Source: an uncultured Eubacteriales bacterium (GTDB taxonomy: Bacteria > Bacillota > Clostridia > Oscillospirales > Oscillospiraceae). Taken from it: a stretch of 48,289 nucleotides of DNA. The notes beneath the pieces are model-generated. The model saw only the letters and a list, made by a program, of their open reading frames with translations, did not search any database and was not told the DNA's origin. The position numbers and the translations under genes are program-made. Shown here one piece after another: positions 16,292 through 24,777 of the stretch. Where the stretch lies: contig CABRZL010000005.1 in assembly GCA_902475435.1 (NCBI GenBank), positions 1 through 48,289 on the forward strand, given 5' to 3'. The stretch's first letter is position 1. Each line of letters begins with the position of its first letter.

Positions 16292-16987
16292 ATGTTTGGC
16301 GTTTTGGTGAACACGGCCACAGTATTGATTGGCAGTTTGATTGGGCTTTTATGTAAAAAGGGAATTCCGGATCGCTTGTCAAGCACAGTCATGAAAGCGA
16401 TAGGCCTGTGTACGATTGCGATTGGAATTTCGGGCCTTTTGGACGGAGAGAATACCCTGGTGCTGATTATCTCCATTGTGTTGGGCGTGTTGATTGGAGA
16501 GTTGCTGGATCTTGACGGTCGTGTAAATCGCCTGGTAGAGCGAGTTGCTGGCAGAACGGCAGGCGAGGGGAAAGCGACCCAGATTTCGCAGGGGTTTATT
16601 ACTGCGTGCCTGCTGTTTTGTATCGGAGCAATGACGATTGTTGGTTCCCTGGATGCGGGTCTCCGTGGAGATCATGAAATGCTGCTTACTAAGTCGCTGC
16701 TGGATTTTATTTCCTCTATTATGCTCTCTGCTACATTGGGAATCGGCGTTTTATTTTCCGCAGCGTTTGTATTGCTGTTTCAAGGAGGCATTGTATTATT
16801 GGCGCAGGTCCTTGCGCCGGTTTTGTCGGAGAACTGCATTGCAGAGCTTACCTGTGCGGGAAGCCTGATGATTTTGGCGTTGGGCTTTAATATCATTGGA
16901 ATTACGAAATTCAAAGTTATCAATTTTTTGCCGGCGTTGCTGCTTGTGCCGTTAGTAGTGCTGGGGCTGGGGGCAATAGGAATATAA
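16292..16987 (+). CDS. DUF554 family membrane protein (YdfK-like)
   Basis: 231 residues with about six membrane segments. The N-terminus MFGVLVNTATVLIGSLIGLL, the GLCTIAIGISGLLDG segment and ITKFKVINFLPALLLVPLVV near the end match the DUF554 family of predicted transporters or channels. The substrate is not known. Monocistronic, between pst and the convergent ROK kinase. Confidence 0.88.
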   Translation: MFGVLVNTATVLIGSLIGLLCKKGIPDRLSSTVMKAIGLCTIAIGISGLLDGENTLVLIISIVLGVLIGELLDLDGRVNRLVERVAGRTAGEGKATQISQGFITACLLFCIGAMTIVGSLDAGLRGDHEMLLTKSLLDFISSIMLSATLGIGVLFSAAFVLLFQGGIVLLAQVLAPVLSENCIAELTCAGSLMILALGFNIIGITKFKVINFLPALLLVPLVVLGLGAIGI

Positions 16988-16992
16988 ATATG

Positions 16993-17021
16993 GGGCCTGA
17001 ACAGTTACGCGGTTCAGGCCC
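16993..17021. terminator. Bidirectional terminator, DUF554 / ROK kinase
   Basis: Perfect 10-bp stem GGGCCTGAAC / GTTCAGGCCC between convergent genes, with TGTTT after it on the plus strand. Confidence 0.75.
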
Positions 17022-17034
17022 TGTTTAATCAGGC

Positions 17035-17985
17035 TTATCGATACAGAGGTAACAATGCTGCGCCAATAATACCGGCGTCATTGCCCAATGTTGCGCGGAG
17101 AAGCTTTGTACGGTGCCTTGAATTTCTGGCATAATCCTCTCGATCGAGAATTTTGCGGACAGGAGCCAAAAGCGTTTCGCCTTCATTGCAAATGCCACCG
17201 CCGACACAGAGAATTTCCGGTTGAAAGATGTTGACGATAGATGTAAGGCCGCAGGCAAGATGCCGAATGTATTGATCTACAACTTGTTGTGCAGCTTTGT
17301 CTCCTAAGCGCATGGCGTCAAAAGCGGTGCGTCCACTAACAGCGTCCAATGTTTTTGCTTCCCGCCACATGAGCGAGTTTGGGGAACTTTCCATAGCGCG
17401 GCAAGTTTGACGAATTAGCGCTGTGGCAGAGCAATAGGCTTCAAAGCAGCCGTTTCTGCCACAGCTGCAGGGTTCTCCGTCCTCAATCATAACAAAATGG
17501 CCAATTTCAGCACCAGCAAAATTAAAGCCGGTCAATAAACGACGGTTAATGACGACGCCTCCGCCAACTCCGGTACCCAGGGTGACAGCCACCAGAGAGT
17601 CGCTGCCGCGTCCAGAGCCGGCCACAAATTCCCCCAGAGCAGCGGCGTTAGCATCATTTTCCAAATACACGGGTTTACCAAGTTGGTTTTCCACCATTCG
17701 CGCCAACGGCGTATTTAAGAATCCCAGATTACAACTATATTCCACAATACCATCCCGGGAATTGGCGATTCCTGGTGTGCCAATGCCTACTGATTCAATT
17801 TCATTCATGGTACAGCCTGTGGCCTCCACTGCCAAAAGACAACAGTTTGCAATACGCTGTGCGATTGCCTCCGGCGTGTCAGGCAGTGCAGTCGAAATTG
17901 AGGATTTTCCCAGCAAGTCGCCTTCTTTGGTGACGACCGCACAGGCAATGTTGGTACCGCCTAAATCGGCGCCAATATAATACAT
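17035..17985 (-). CDS. glcK: ROK-family glucokinase
   Basis: 316 residues. Phosphate-binding GADLGGTNIACAVV at the N-terminus, the GIGTPGI and LENDANAAALGE sugar-binding segments, and the ROK zinc motif CSCGRNGCFEAYCS are intact. These proteins phosphorylate glucose to glucose 6-phosphate with ATP; a related hexose or N-acetylhexosamine cannot be ruled out. AAGGGAG lies upstream of the ATG. It stands alone, transcribed from a clear promoter. Confidence 0.88.
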   Translation of the reverse strand: MYYIGADLGGTNIACAVVTKEGDLLGKSSISTALPDTPEAIAQRIANCCLLAVEATGCTMNEIESVGIGTPGIANSRDGIVEYSCNLGFLNTPLARMVENQLGKPVYLENDANAAALGEFVAGSGRGSDSLVAVTLGTGVGGGVVINRRLLTGFNFAGAEIGHFVMIEDGEPCSCGRNGCFEAYCSATALIRQTCRAMESSPNSLMWREAKTLDAVSGRTAFDAMRLGDKAAQQVVDQYIRHLACGLTSIVNIFQPEILCVGGGICNEGETLLAPVRKILDREDYARNSRHRTKLLRATLGNDAGIIGAALLPLYR

Positions 17986-18031
17986 AAGCCACGCTCCCTT
18001 GTATCAGGTGGTATGAGATATTATTACAACT

Positions 18032-18060
18032 ATTTTACGATAAAATACAATCGCCGTCAA
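18032..18060 (-). promoter_or_regulatory. Promoter of the ROK kinase gene
   Basis: Minus strand TTGACG, 17-base spacer, TAAAAT. Confidence 0.65.
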
Positions 18061-18136
18061 GCTTGTGTAGGTAGAAATGTGGATGGTTGAGGGATCAAAA
18101 AGAACAGTCCGGATAATAAGAATTCAAAAAATTGCC

Positions 18137-18166
18137 TTGTGTTCTCAGGTGGGGATATTGTATAAT
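18137..18166 (+). promoter_or_regulatory. Promoter of the second beta-helix gene
   Basis: TTGTGT, 18-base spacer, perfect TATAAT (18161-18166), about 50 bases before the start codon. Confidence 0.5.
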
Positions 18167-18215
18167 ACGAATATGGAAAATCCACTCTGAACATTAATGA
18201 AAGAAGGTTCTCTCT

Positions 18216-19673
18216 ATGTCAAAAATTAAAGGGATTGAATATGATCCTCCTGTACGACAGCCTTTTCAAATGCCTACGCTAGAGGAAATGATGGCGATGA
18301 TGGGAGGCGGTCCCGGTGGCCCAGGCGGCCCAGGTGGTCCCGGTGGCCCAGGCGGCCCAGGTGGTCCCGGCGGTCCAGGTGGTCCAGGAGGACCTCCGGG
18401 TGGCCCCAATACGCCTAAGTACCCTGTGGCCATGCTGGAAAATGGAAAGTTTTCCATGGGACAGTTTGAAAAAGCACCGGTGATTGCCGGAACAATTGGG
18501 GAAACCGAGGCCAAGGCTGTGTATATTGAGTCTGATGATCCTGACGCCGGCGGTATTACTGTTTCCGGCGAGGGACAAAGTTATACTGTGGAAGATTCCA
18601 CGATTTTTCTGCATTCAAATTCGAATGGGCTGGGAGGAAAGGGATCCGGCCTCTTTGCGAACGATCATGCAGAAATGACAATTAAGAATTGCAAGGTTCT
18701 TACGGTGGGAAAGGCTCGTTGCTGTACGGCCACAGAGCAGTATTCTAAAATGTATGTCTATAACAGTTATCTCCACGGGCATGGCGCGCCGTTTGGAGCA
18801 GCCGCAAAAAATTTGGAGGATGCGGGCAGCCCACCGGCCGCTCTGGAGATTTCCGGTAATTGCCGTACCCATTGTACTCAGTCCAATTCTGAGACATATT
18901 TCTACGACTCTACTATTATAGGTGATGGTTGGGCCGCATTGTCCACAGACGGCTCTGAGGGGTATGTGAAGCTGGAGGCGAACAACTGCAAGGTGCAGAC
19001 CATCCTTTCAGGTTATGGCGCGTATGCGGATGGAATGTGTCACGATTTCTTCAACAGCTGCGACTTTGATGTGGCCGATCAGGCTGGCATTATGGCCGGT
19101 GAATGCGATATGACATTTAATGATTGTACTGCGGTCTGCGGCAGCTATTTTGCCCATATCCACTGTGTGATGGGGATGCCTGCTGAAGTGGGAACGCTGA
19201 ATGTCAAGGATTGCGTCATCAATACTGGGAAGGATGCGATATCCATCCGAAGCCAAAATGCAATTGTCAATATTGAGTCCAGCGATATTATTCCAGATAA
19301 TGGGGTTCTGGTTCATTCTATTGTCAATACCGATCCCAATGCAACTAAGACCGGTGGTCAAAGAGTCTATGGCATTCATGTGCATATCAAATCATCTGAT
19401 TTGGAAGGTGCGATTTTACATGAAGATCCGGATCGGGAAATGAATGTCTATTTTGAGGATGCTAATTTGGTTGGAGCAATTCAAGGCGCAATTCTTCACT
19501 TTGATGAGGACAGCACATGGACTGCTACAAATCAGTCGCATGTTACCATTGTGGGAGAAGTGAATGTGGATCAGATTGATGCACCGGCAGGTGTTTCGAT
19601 TGAGGCGATCTGCGGTCAGGAGGGCAGTTATACGCTGGCTTCCGGCGGAAGTTTGAAGTTGAAAAAAGTGTGA
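18216..19673 (+). CDS. Gly-Gly-Pro tract plus parallel beta-helix protein (paralogue of 224-2080)
   Basis: 485 residues. A short Met-rich head (1-29) precedes ten G-G-P triplets (30-60) and P-G-G-P. The rest is a parallel beta-helix of Asn/Asp/Cys-rich rungs (about 90-450). It aligns with the protein at 224-2080: GGKGSGLFANDHAEMTIKNC against NGKGCAIVAGKNSNVTIDGL, YDSTIIGDGWAALSTDG against IDSTIRAERWGALSTDG, and SSDIIPDNGVLVHSI against QSELNPKNGVILQL. A shared T-W-T-x-T motif sits near the C-terminus. No signal peptide or anchor is seen. AAGAAGG lies upstream of the ATG. Function unknown; the shared ALSTDG patch is the best candidate for a functional site. Transcribed alone between a promoter and a terminator. 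Confidence 0.82.
   Translation: MSKIKGIEYDPPVRQPFQMPTLEEMMAMMGGGPGGPGGPGGPGGPGGPGGPGGPGGPGGPPGGPNTPKYPVAMLENGKFSMGQFEKAPVIAGTIGETEAKAVYIESDDPDAGGITVSGEGQSYTVEDSTIFLHSNSNGLGGKGSGLFANDHAEMTIKNCKVLTVGKARCCTATEQYSKMYVYNSYLHGHGAPFGAAAKNLEDAGSPPAALEISGNCRTHCTQSNSETYFYDSTIIGDGWAALSTDGSEGYVKLEANNCKVQTILSGYGAYADGMCHDFFNSCDFDVADQAGIMAGECDMTFNDCTAVCGSYFAHIHCVMGMPAEVGTLNVKDCVINTGKDAISIRSQNAIVNIESSDIIPDNGVLVHSIVNTDPNATKTGGQRVYGIHVHIKSSDLEGAILHEDPDREMNVYFEDANLVGAIQGAILHFDEDSTWTATNQSHVTIVGEVNVDQIDAPAGVSIEAICGQEGSYTLASGGSLKLKKV
18303..18407 (+). repeat. In-frame GGP-coding minisatellite
   Basis: Nine-base GGP codon triplets run through this stretch. Two perfect 27-base copies lie at 18309-18335 and 18336-18362, followed by a diverged third. 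The arrangement suggests recent expansion by slippage, so length probably varies between strains. Confidence 0.85.
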
Positions 19674-19687
19674 GCTATCGTTTTTGA

Positions 19688-19725
19688 CGTCCCGGCGTTT
19701 TAAGCGTCGGGACGCCCTGTTTGTA
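19688..19725 (+). terminator. Terminator of the second beta-helix gene
   Basis: Stem CGTCCCGGCG / CGTCGGGACG with one wobble pair, then CCCTGTTTGT. Confidence 0.65.
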
Positions 19726-19804
19726 TGCCTCTGGTGGAATATTTTATAATATGCATTTCTGACATGGATAGATTGCAAAAAGTATGTGAAATCTTTGGTT
19801 TTGC

Positions 19805-19833
19805 TTGCAATAGCAGAAATGTTTTGCTAGAAT
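19805..19833 (+). promoter_or_regulatory. Promoter of the hydratase gene
   Basis: TTGCAA, 17-base spacer, TAGAAT. The start of transcription near 19840 leaves no room for a ribosome site before the ATG at 19843, supporting the GTG start at 19867. Confidence 0.6.
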
Positions 19834-19866
19834 ATCTGCAACATGTCTGTGTGGGAGGAGTTTTCC

Positions 19867-22107
19867 GTGATTACAGTTTATGAGGACGGCGGATATTACA
19901 AGGATGGTGAATTTCTGCCTTTATTAGAAGGGGAAGCATGTGGCTTTTCCCCGAAAATGGGACGGGAAAAAACAATCGCGTATGGTATTATGCAGGCGCA
20001 TAATCAAAGTGGGAATATGGCGCATCTCAAAATCCGATTTGACGCCATGGCATCTCACGATATTACTTATGTGGGAATTATTCAAACAGCCCGGGCCAGC
20101 GGATTGAACGAATTTCCGTTGCCGTATGTACTGACCAATTGTCATAACAGCTTGTGTGCAGTAGGTGGGACAATCAATGAGGACGACCATGTGTTTGGGC
20201 TGTCCGCAGCGAAAAAATATGGTGGAGAGTTTGTGCCGGCACATCAAGCGGTGATCCATTCTTACATGCGGGAACGGTATGCCGGCTGTGGTAAAATGAT
20301 CATTGGATCTGACTCCCATACGCGCTATGGCGCTTACGGAACAATGGCGATTGGAGAAGGCGGTCCGGAACTGGTAAAACAGCTCTTAAACCGTAGCTAT
20401 GATATTGATTTGCCGCCGGTGGTGGGAATATATCTTACAGGAAAACCCAGGCCGGGAGTAGGCCCCCAAGATGTTGCGCTTGCACTCATTGAAAAGACGT
20501 TCCAGGCCGGCACCGTAAAAAATGCTGTGATGGAGTTTTTTGGGCCTGGCATTGGAAATTTGGCCATAGATTACCGCAGCGGTATTGATGTAATGACGAC
20601 GGAAACAAGCTGCCTCAGCTCAATCTGGGAAACAGACCGCACAGTGCAAAAGAGCCTGGAAGCGCATGGTCGGGGTGGTGACTATCGAGAGCTGCATCCG
20701 GAAAATGGTGCTTTTTATGATCGGGTCATCCATATCGCGCTGGATAAAGTAGAATGTATGATTGCGTTGCCGTTCCATCCCTCTTGCGCTGTGCCGATTC
20801 ATACATTCCAAGAAAATCTGGAGGATTTACTTCATCAGGTGGAAGAGCGTACAAGAACGCAACTGGAATTGAAAGCCCAGCCGGAAAGTCTTTTGAAAAA
20901 AATAAAAAATGGGAAATTTTATGCGGATCAGGGTGTGATAGCTGGATGCTCCGGCGGTACATATCAGAATCTGACCCGGACGGCAGAAATTCTAAATGGC
21001 AAACCGTTGGGATCCGGAGCGTTCTGGTTGTCGGCCTATCCCGCATCTATGCCTGTGATGATGGAACTCAGCAGGACCGGAAACCTGGCAAAGCTTATGT
21101 CCAGCGGGGTGTCCATTCGATCTGCCTTCTGCGGTCCGTGCTTCGGGGCTGGCGATGTACCTGCCAACGGCGCTTTTTCCATTCGGCATTCTACCAGGAA
21201 CTTTCCCAATCGGGAGGGGAGCAAGCCGGGGGATGGTCAGCTTTCCTATGTGGCTCTTATGGATGCAAGGTCAATTGCCGCCTCGGCTCTTTGCGGCGGC
21301 GCCATTACTGCGGCTACAGATTTGCCGGAAGTACCTGTGGATCCTGAAAGCATGGATTACAACTATGACGATTCTGCCTATCGGGCTAGAGTGTATTTCG
21401 GTGTGGGGAAGCCACAGCCAAAGGAAGAACTGGTATATGGGCCGAACATTGCCGATTGGCCGGAGCAGATTCCTATGCCGGAGAATCTTCTCTTAGAAGT
21501 GGCGTCCGCCATTTATGACCCGCTTACCACTACAGATGAGTTAATTCCATCGGGAGAAACGTCCTCTTATCGGTCTAATCCCATTCGTTTGAGTGAATTT
21601 GCTCTGAGCCGGAAAGACCCCCAGTATGTAGGACGCGCAAAAGCAATTCAGGCAGTGGAAGGTCGGCGGCGCCGGAATCCGGCTTCGGTTTTGGAAGAAA
21701 TGTCCGGTTATGACCCGGTGACGACTGGATTTGGCAGTGTGGTTATGTCCATCCGGCCAGGAGACGGCAGCGCCAGAGAACAGGCGGCATCGTGTCAGCG
21801 GGTGTTGGGAGGCTGCGCTAATATTTGTCTTGAATATGCCACAAAGCGGTATCGTTCCAATGTAATCAACTGGGGTATGGTGCCCTTTACGGTAGAAGAT
21901 ATTGAAAGCTATGGAATTCAGCCGGGCGATAGAATTTATGTGCCTGGAATTCAGGCGGCATTGAAGGGGACGGATGAATTTATCAACGGGATCCTGATTC
22001 AGCCTTCTGGGCAAAGAGAGATTCGCCTGGATATGAAGAATCTTTCCCGGGAAGAACGTGATGTGATTCTTGCGGGATGTCTGATCAATTATTATGCAGG
22101 AAAATAA
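19867..22107 (+). CDS. Aconitase-superfamily hydratase (YbhJ-like)
   Basis: 746 residues from the GTG at 19867, preceded by GGGAGGAG six bases upstream. The order is three aconitase-like domains, then a C-terminal swivel domain (GGCANICLEYATKRYRSNVINWG, Arg/Ser contacts). Cluster-ligand Cys candidates lie in TETSCLSS and RSAFCGPCFGAG, and substrate-loop motifs GSDSHTRYGAYG and CSGGTYQN are present. This is the uncharacterised YbhJ branch (E. coli YbhJ is of similar length), not citrate aconitase or LeuC. It should catalyse a dehydration or isomerisation of a hydroxy-acid with a 4Fe-4S cluster. No neighbouring gene identifies the substrate. Confidence 0.85.
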   Translation: MITVYEDGGYYKDGEFLPLLEGEACGFSPKMGREKTIAYGIMQAHNQSGNMAHLKIRFDAMASHDITYVGIIQTARASGLNEFPLPYVLTNCHNSLCAVGGTINEDDHVFGLSAAKKYGGEFVPAHQAVIHSYMRERYAGCGKMIIGSDSHTRYGAYGTMAIGEGGPELVKQLLNRSYDIDLPPVVGIYLTGKPRPGVGPQDVALALIEKTFQAGTVKNAVMEFFGPGIGNLAIDYRSGIDVMTTETSCLSSIWETDRTVQKSLEAHGRGGDYRELHPENGAFYDRVIHIALDKVECMIALPFHPSCAVPIHTFQENLEDLLHQVEERTRTQLELKAQPESLLKKIKNGKFYADQGVIAGCSGGTYQNLTRTAEILNGKPLGSGAFWLSAYPASMPVMMELSRTGNLAKLMSSGVSIRSAFCGPCFGAGDVPANGAFSIRHSTRNFPNREGSKPGDGQLSYVALMDARSIAASALCGGAITAATDLPEVPVDPESMDYNYDDSAYRARVYFGVGKPQPKEELVYGPNIADWPEQIPMPENLLLEVASAIYDPLTTTDELIPSGETSSYRSNPIRLSEFALSRKDPQYVGRAKAIQAVEGRRRRNPASVLEEMSGYDPVTTGFGSVVMSIRPGDGSAREQAASCQRVLGGCANICLEYATKRYRSNVINWGMVPFTVEDIESYGIQPGDRIYVPGIQAALKGTDEFINGILIQPSGQREIRLDMKNLSREERDVILAGCLINYYAGK

Positions 22108-22117
22108 ATACAAAACG

Positions 22118-22154
22118 CCAGCGTCCTTTCCTACATGATGGGGAGGGACGCTGG
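22118..22154 (+). terminator. Terminator of the hydratase gene
   Basis: Stem CCAGCGTCC / GGACGCTGG, a few bases after the stop. Confidence 0.65.
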
Positions 22155-22194
22155 ATTAGCAATGTTTAGAAAAAGCCACAATTGAAGTGTGCGA

Positions 22195-22240
22195 ATTTGT
22201 GTAAAAACATTTTACAAATCTGATATGAGCATGATATAAT
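22195..22240 (+). promoter_or_regulatory. Promoter with overlapping inverted repeat (metal-regulator operator) of the znu operon
   Basis: TTTACA (22211-22216), 18-base spacer, TATAAT (22235-22240). The -35 lies inside a 25-base imperfect dyad, ATTTGT-N13-ACAAAT with AA/TT inner matches (22195-22219). Position and gene content suggest a Zur/Fur- or MntR-type repressor site; the sequence does not exactly match a consensus I can name. Confidence 0.6.
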
Positions 22241-22273
22241 ATTTAAGAATGTAACAATCGGAGGAATCTCTCT

Positions 22274-23149
22274 ATGAAACAATTCCGCTGCCTGATGGCG
22301 GTGATTTTAATTATGAGCTTGTTTGCCTCCTGTGGCAGTAGCCAAACCACAGAATCCAACGAACAGGGATCGAAAATTCTGGCAACCACCTATCCGATGT
22401 ATTATTTGACATCCCATCTGACGGAAGGAATCGAGAATATTACGGTGGATGTGATGGTATCTGAGGCAGTTTCCTGCCTTCATGATTATACGCTTACCAC
22501 GGAACAGATGAAAAAAATAGAACGTGCAGACCTGATTGTCATGAATGGCATGGGGCTGGAGGAATTTATGACATCAGCGCTGGAGAGTGTTCCAGAGGAG
22601 AAAATCTTCACTGCAGCTATTTCGGAAGATCATGTTCTCCGAACAGATACAGGGGAATTAGATCCGCATTACTGGCTTAACCCAGATCGGTACCTGGAAG
22701 CGCTCCAATCGGTAGCCGAAAAATTAGTGGAGCAATATCCAGTGCAGGAACAGCTCATTATCGAAAATGAAGCGAAGCTGGAAGAAAAACTAAAAGAATT
22801 GAGTGGGTCGTTGAAGTCTCTGGAAGTCTCTTGTCAGGAAATGATTACATTTCACGATGGATTTTCCTATTTTGCCGACGGTTGTGGGCTGACAATTTTG
22901 GCAGCCATAGAGGAAGAAGAAGGGGCGGAAGCCTCCGCGGCAGAATTGAAAGAAATCTGCAATCTAATTGAGCAATATCAAATCCCTGCTATTTTTGTGG
23001 AGAAAAATGGATCTACCAATGCGGCGGAAATTATTGCCCGGGAGACGGGTGTGCAGGTTTATACTCTTAATATGATTATGGATGGCCAGACGGATTATAT
23101 TACTGCTATGGAAGAAAATATCCGCACCGTGGAGGAGGCGCTTTCATGA
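22274..23149 (+). CDS. Zinc/manganese ABC transporter substrate-binding lipoprotein (ZnuA/TroA type)
   Basis: 291 residues. Lipoprotein signal MKQFRCLMAVILIMSLFASC. The metal-binding His residues of the ZnuA/TroA cluster are visible in SCLHDYTLTT, DPHYWLNP and ITFHDGFSYF; the fourth ligand would be Asp or Glu near the C-terminus (MIMDGQ). There is no long His-rich loop, only an acidic EEEEGAE stretch. Zinc is more likely than manganese from the family pattern, but it is not settled. Its stop overlaps the ATPase start (ATGA). Confidence 0.88.
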   Translation: MKQFRCLMAVILIMSLFASCGSSQTTESNEQGSKILATTYPMYYLTSHLTEGIENITVDVMVSEAVSCLHDYTLTTEQMKKIERADLIVMNGMGLEEFMTSALESVPEEKIFTAAISEDHVLRTDTGELDPHYWLNPDRYLEALQSVAEKLVEQYPVQEQLIIENEAKLEEKLKELSGSLKSLEVSCQEMITFHDGFSYFADGCGLTILAAIEEEEGAEASAAELKEICNLIEQYQIPAIFVEKNGSTNAAEIIARETGVQVYTLNMIMDGQTDYITAMEENIRTVEEALS

Positions 23150-23901
23150 GTGTTGTCAAACATGGCACACAGGGATGCGATGGCCATTGCTGCCTGAGAA
23201 TTGACGAGTTATCTGTGAAAATTGATGGAGAGGATATTTTGAAAGATGTCAATCTTCATCTTCACTGCGGAGAGATTGTTGCGCTGATTGGTCCAAACGG
23301 GGCTGGGAAATCCACGTTAATTAAGTCCATTTTAGGACAGCGGGAATATACCGGGAAGATCTCGTTTCATCCTGCTGGTAGCCGCAGCCGAAAGTTCCGG
23401 ATCGGCTATGTACCACAGAGCCCGAGTTTTGAGGCCGGGGATCCGGTGACGGTGTTGGATTTGTTTCAAATGTGTATTGGAAAAACGCCTGCATTCTTGC
23501 CCATAGGACGCCGTCAGAGAGAGATTATAATGTCCTGTCTCAAGAACGTGCATGGAGAGACATTGGTTGATAAAAAAATAGGAGCGCTGTCGGGCGGCGA
23601 GCTTCAACGAGTGCTGCTGGCCTTGGCCTTGGAGCCGGTACCGGATATCTTAATTTTGGACGAACCGTTGTCCGGTGTAGATATAGAGGGAATGAATAGT
23701 CTGTTATCGATGCTGGATGAGATTCGGAACAACTTCGATCTGTCCATTTTGATGGTTACTCATGATTTTTCTACCTTGAACCGATTCGTGGACAAGGTTG
23801 TGCTGCTGAAGGAAACCATTTTAACACAGGGAACGCCGGAGCAGGTCCTCTCTTCTCAGGAATTTCGAAAAACCTTCCATATGGCCGGAGGCGAAGTATA
23901 A
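23146..23901 (+). CDS. Zinc/manganese ABC transporter ATPase (ZnuC type) with Cys/His N-terminus
   Basis: 251 residues. Walker A GPNGAGKST, signature LSGGELQR and Walker B DILILDEPLSGVD are intact. The first 20 residues carry H-x4-C-x2-H-C-C (HGTQGCDGHCC), which looks like a metal-binding tag absent from canonical ZnuC. It sits between the binding protein and permease genes with overlapping ends (ATGA, TAATG). Confidence 0.9.
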   Translation: MSVVKHGTQGCDGHCCLRIDELSVKIDGEDILKDVNLHLHCGEIVALIGPNGAGKSTLIKSILGQREYTGKISFHPAGSRSRKFRIGYVPQSPSFEAGDPVTVLDLFQMCIGKTPAFLPIGRRQREIIMSCLKNVHGETLVDKKIGALSGGELQRVLLALALEPVPDILILDEPLSGVDIEGMNSLLSMLDEIRNNFDLSILMVTHDFSTLNRFVDKVVLLKETILTQGTPEQVLSSQEFRKTFHMAGGEV

Positions 23902-24749
23902 TGGAATTGTGGTATAGACTGTTATCCATTTTGCCTTTTGAATGGGCACAGCCAGGGCAGATGCTTTTTATGAAAAATGCATTGCTGGGGATTTTGGTTT
24001 TATGCCCGCTATTGGGCCTTTTATCATGTCATATCGTCACTGGTAGGATGAGTTTCTTTTCGGATGCACTGGGGCACTCGGCCTTTACCGGAGTTGCAAT
24101 TGGCGCGATCTGCGGAGCAACGTTTCCTATGGCTGTGGCCGTAGGATTCAGCGTGGTGCTGGCTTTGCTATTTACCTATGTGCGGTGGAAGTCTACGCTT
24201 TCCGGGGACACGATTATTGGGGTGTTTTCTTCCACAGCAGTAGCTTTGGGAATTTTTGTTGCCACTTGGGGTGGAGGAAGCTTTACCAAATTTAACAACT
24301 ATCTGATTGGAGATATATTGTCTGTAACGCCTGGAGAGGTTGGACTGCTGGCTGTCATATTGCTGTTGGTGATTGTCCTGTGGTGCCTTTATTCCAACAG
24401 ACTCTTTTTGAGTGTGCTTCACCCTCAGCTGGCGGACAGCCGCGGCGTTCGGGTAGGCGCAGTTCAAGGGCTCTTTACCGTAGTGATTGCTGTGGTAGTG
24501 ACGATGTCTCTGTCCTGGGTTGGGTTATTAGTCATCAATAGTTTGCTGGTACTGCCGGCTGCAGCTGCCCGTAATTTTGCAAAAAATCTGCGGCAGTACC
24601 ATTTGTTTTCAGTGCTGGGGGCGGTTGCTTGCGGAATTTTAGGGCTTATGACCTCTTATTATTGGGGGTGCTCGACGGGGGCTGCGGTGTCTCTGTTACT
24701 GGCCGTTTATTTTTTTGTGGGATTCTTGTTGCGTCGCCGAGGCGCCTGA
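23901..24749 (+). CDS. Zinc/manganese ABC transporter permease (ZnuB type)
   Basis: 282 residues with about eight membrane segments. Family landmarks are FFSDALGHSAFTGVAIG, GDTIIGVFSSTAVALGIF, RGVRVGAVQGLFTVVIAVVV (coupling region) and LVINSLLVLPAAAARNF. The start shares a base with the previous stop. The stop is only 28 bases from nadB, so read-through into the NAD genes is expected. Confidence 0.92.
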   Translation: MELWYRLLSILPFEWAQPGQMLFMKNALLGILVLCPLLGLLSCHIVTGRMSFFSDALGHSAFTGVAIGAICGATFPMAVAVGFSVVLALLFTYVRWKSTLSGDTIIGVFSSTAVALGIFVATWGGGSFTKFNNYLIGDILSVTPGEVGLLAVILLLVIVLWCLYSNRLFLSVLHPQLADSRGVRVGAVQGLFTVVIAVVVTMSLSWVGLLVINSLLVLPAAAARNFAKNLRQYHLFSVLGAVACGILGLMTSYYWGCSTGAAVSLLLAVYFFVGFLLRRRGA

Positions 24750-24777
24750 AGAGGGTCTCGCCTCGAGGGGGATGCGT

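Noticed and set aside
18303..18407. Regularly spaced repeats resembling a CRISPR array
   Set aside because: The repeats are nine-base in-frame GGP codons with no spacers.
18266..18614. Antisense Pro/Gly-rich ORFs over the GGP tract
   Set aside because: They mirror the low-complexity codons of the real gene and lack ribosome sites.
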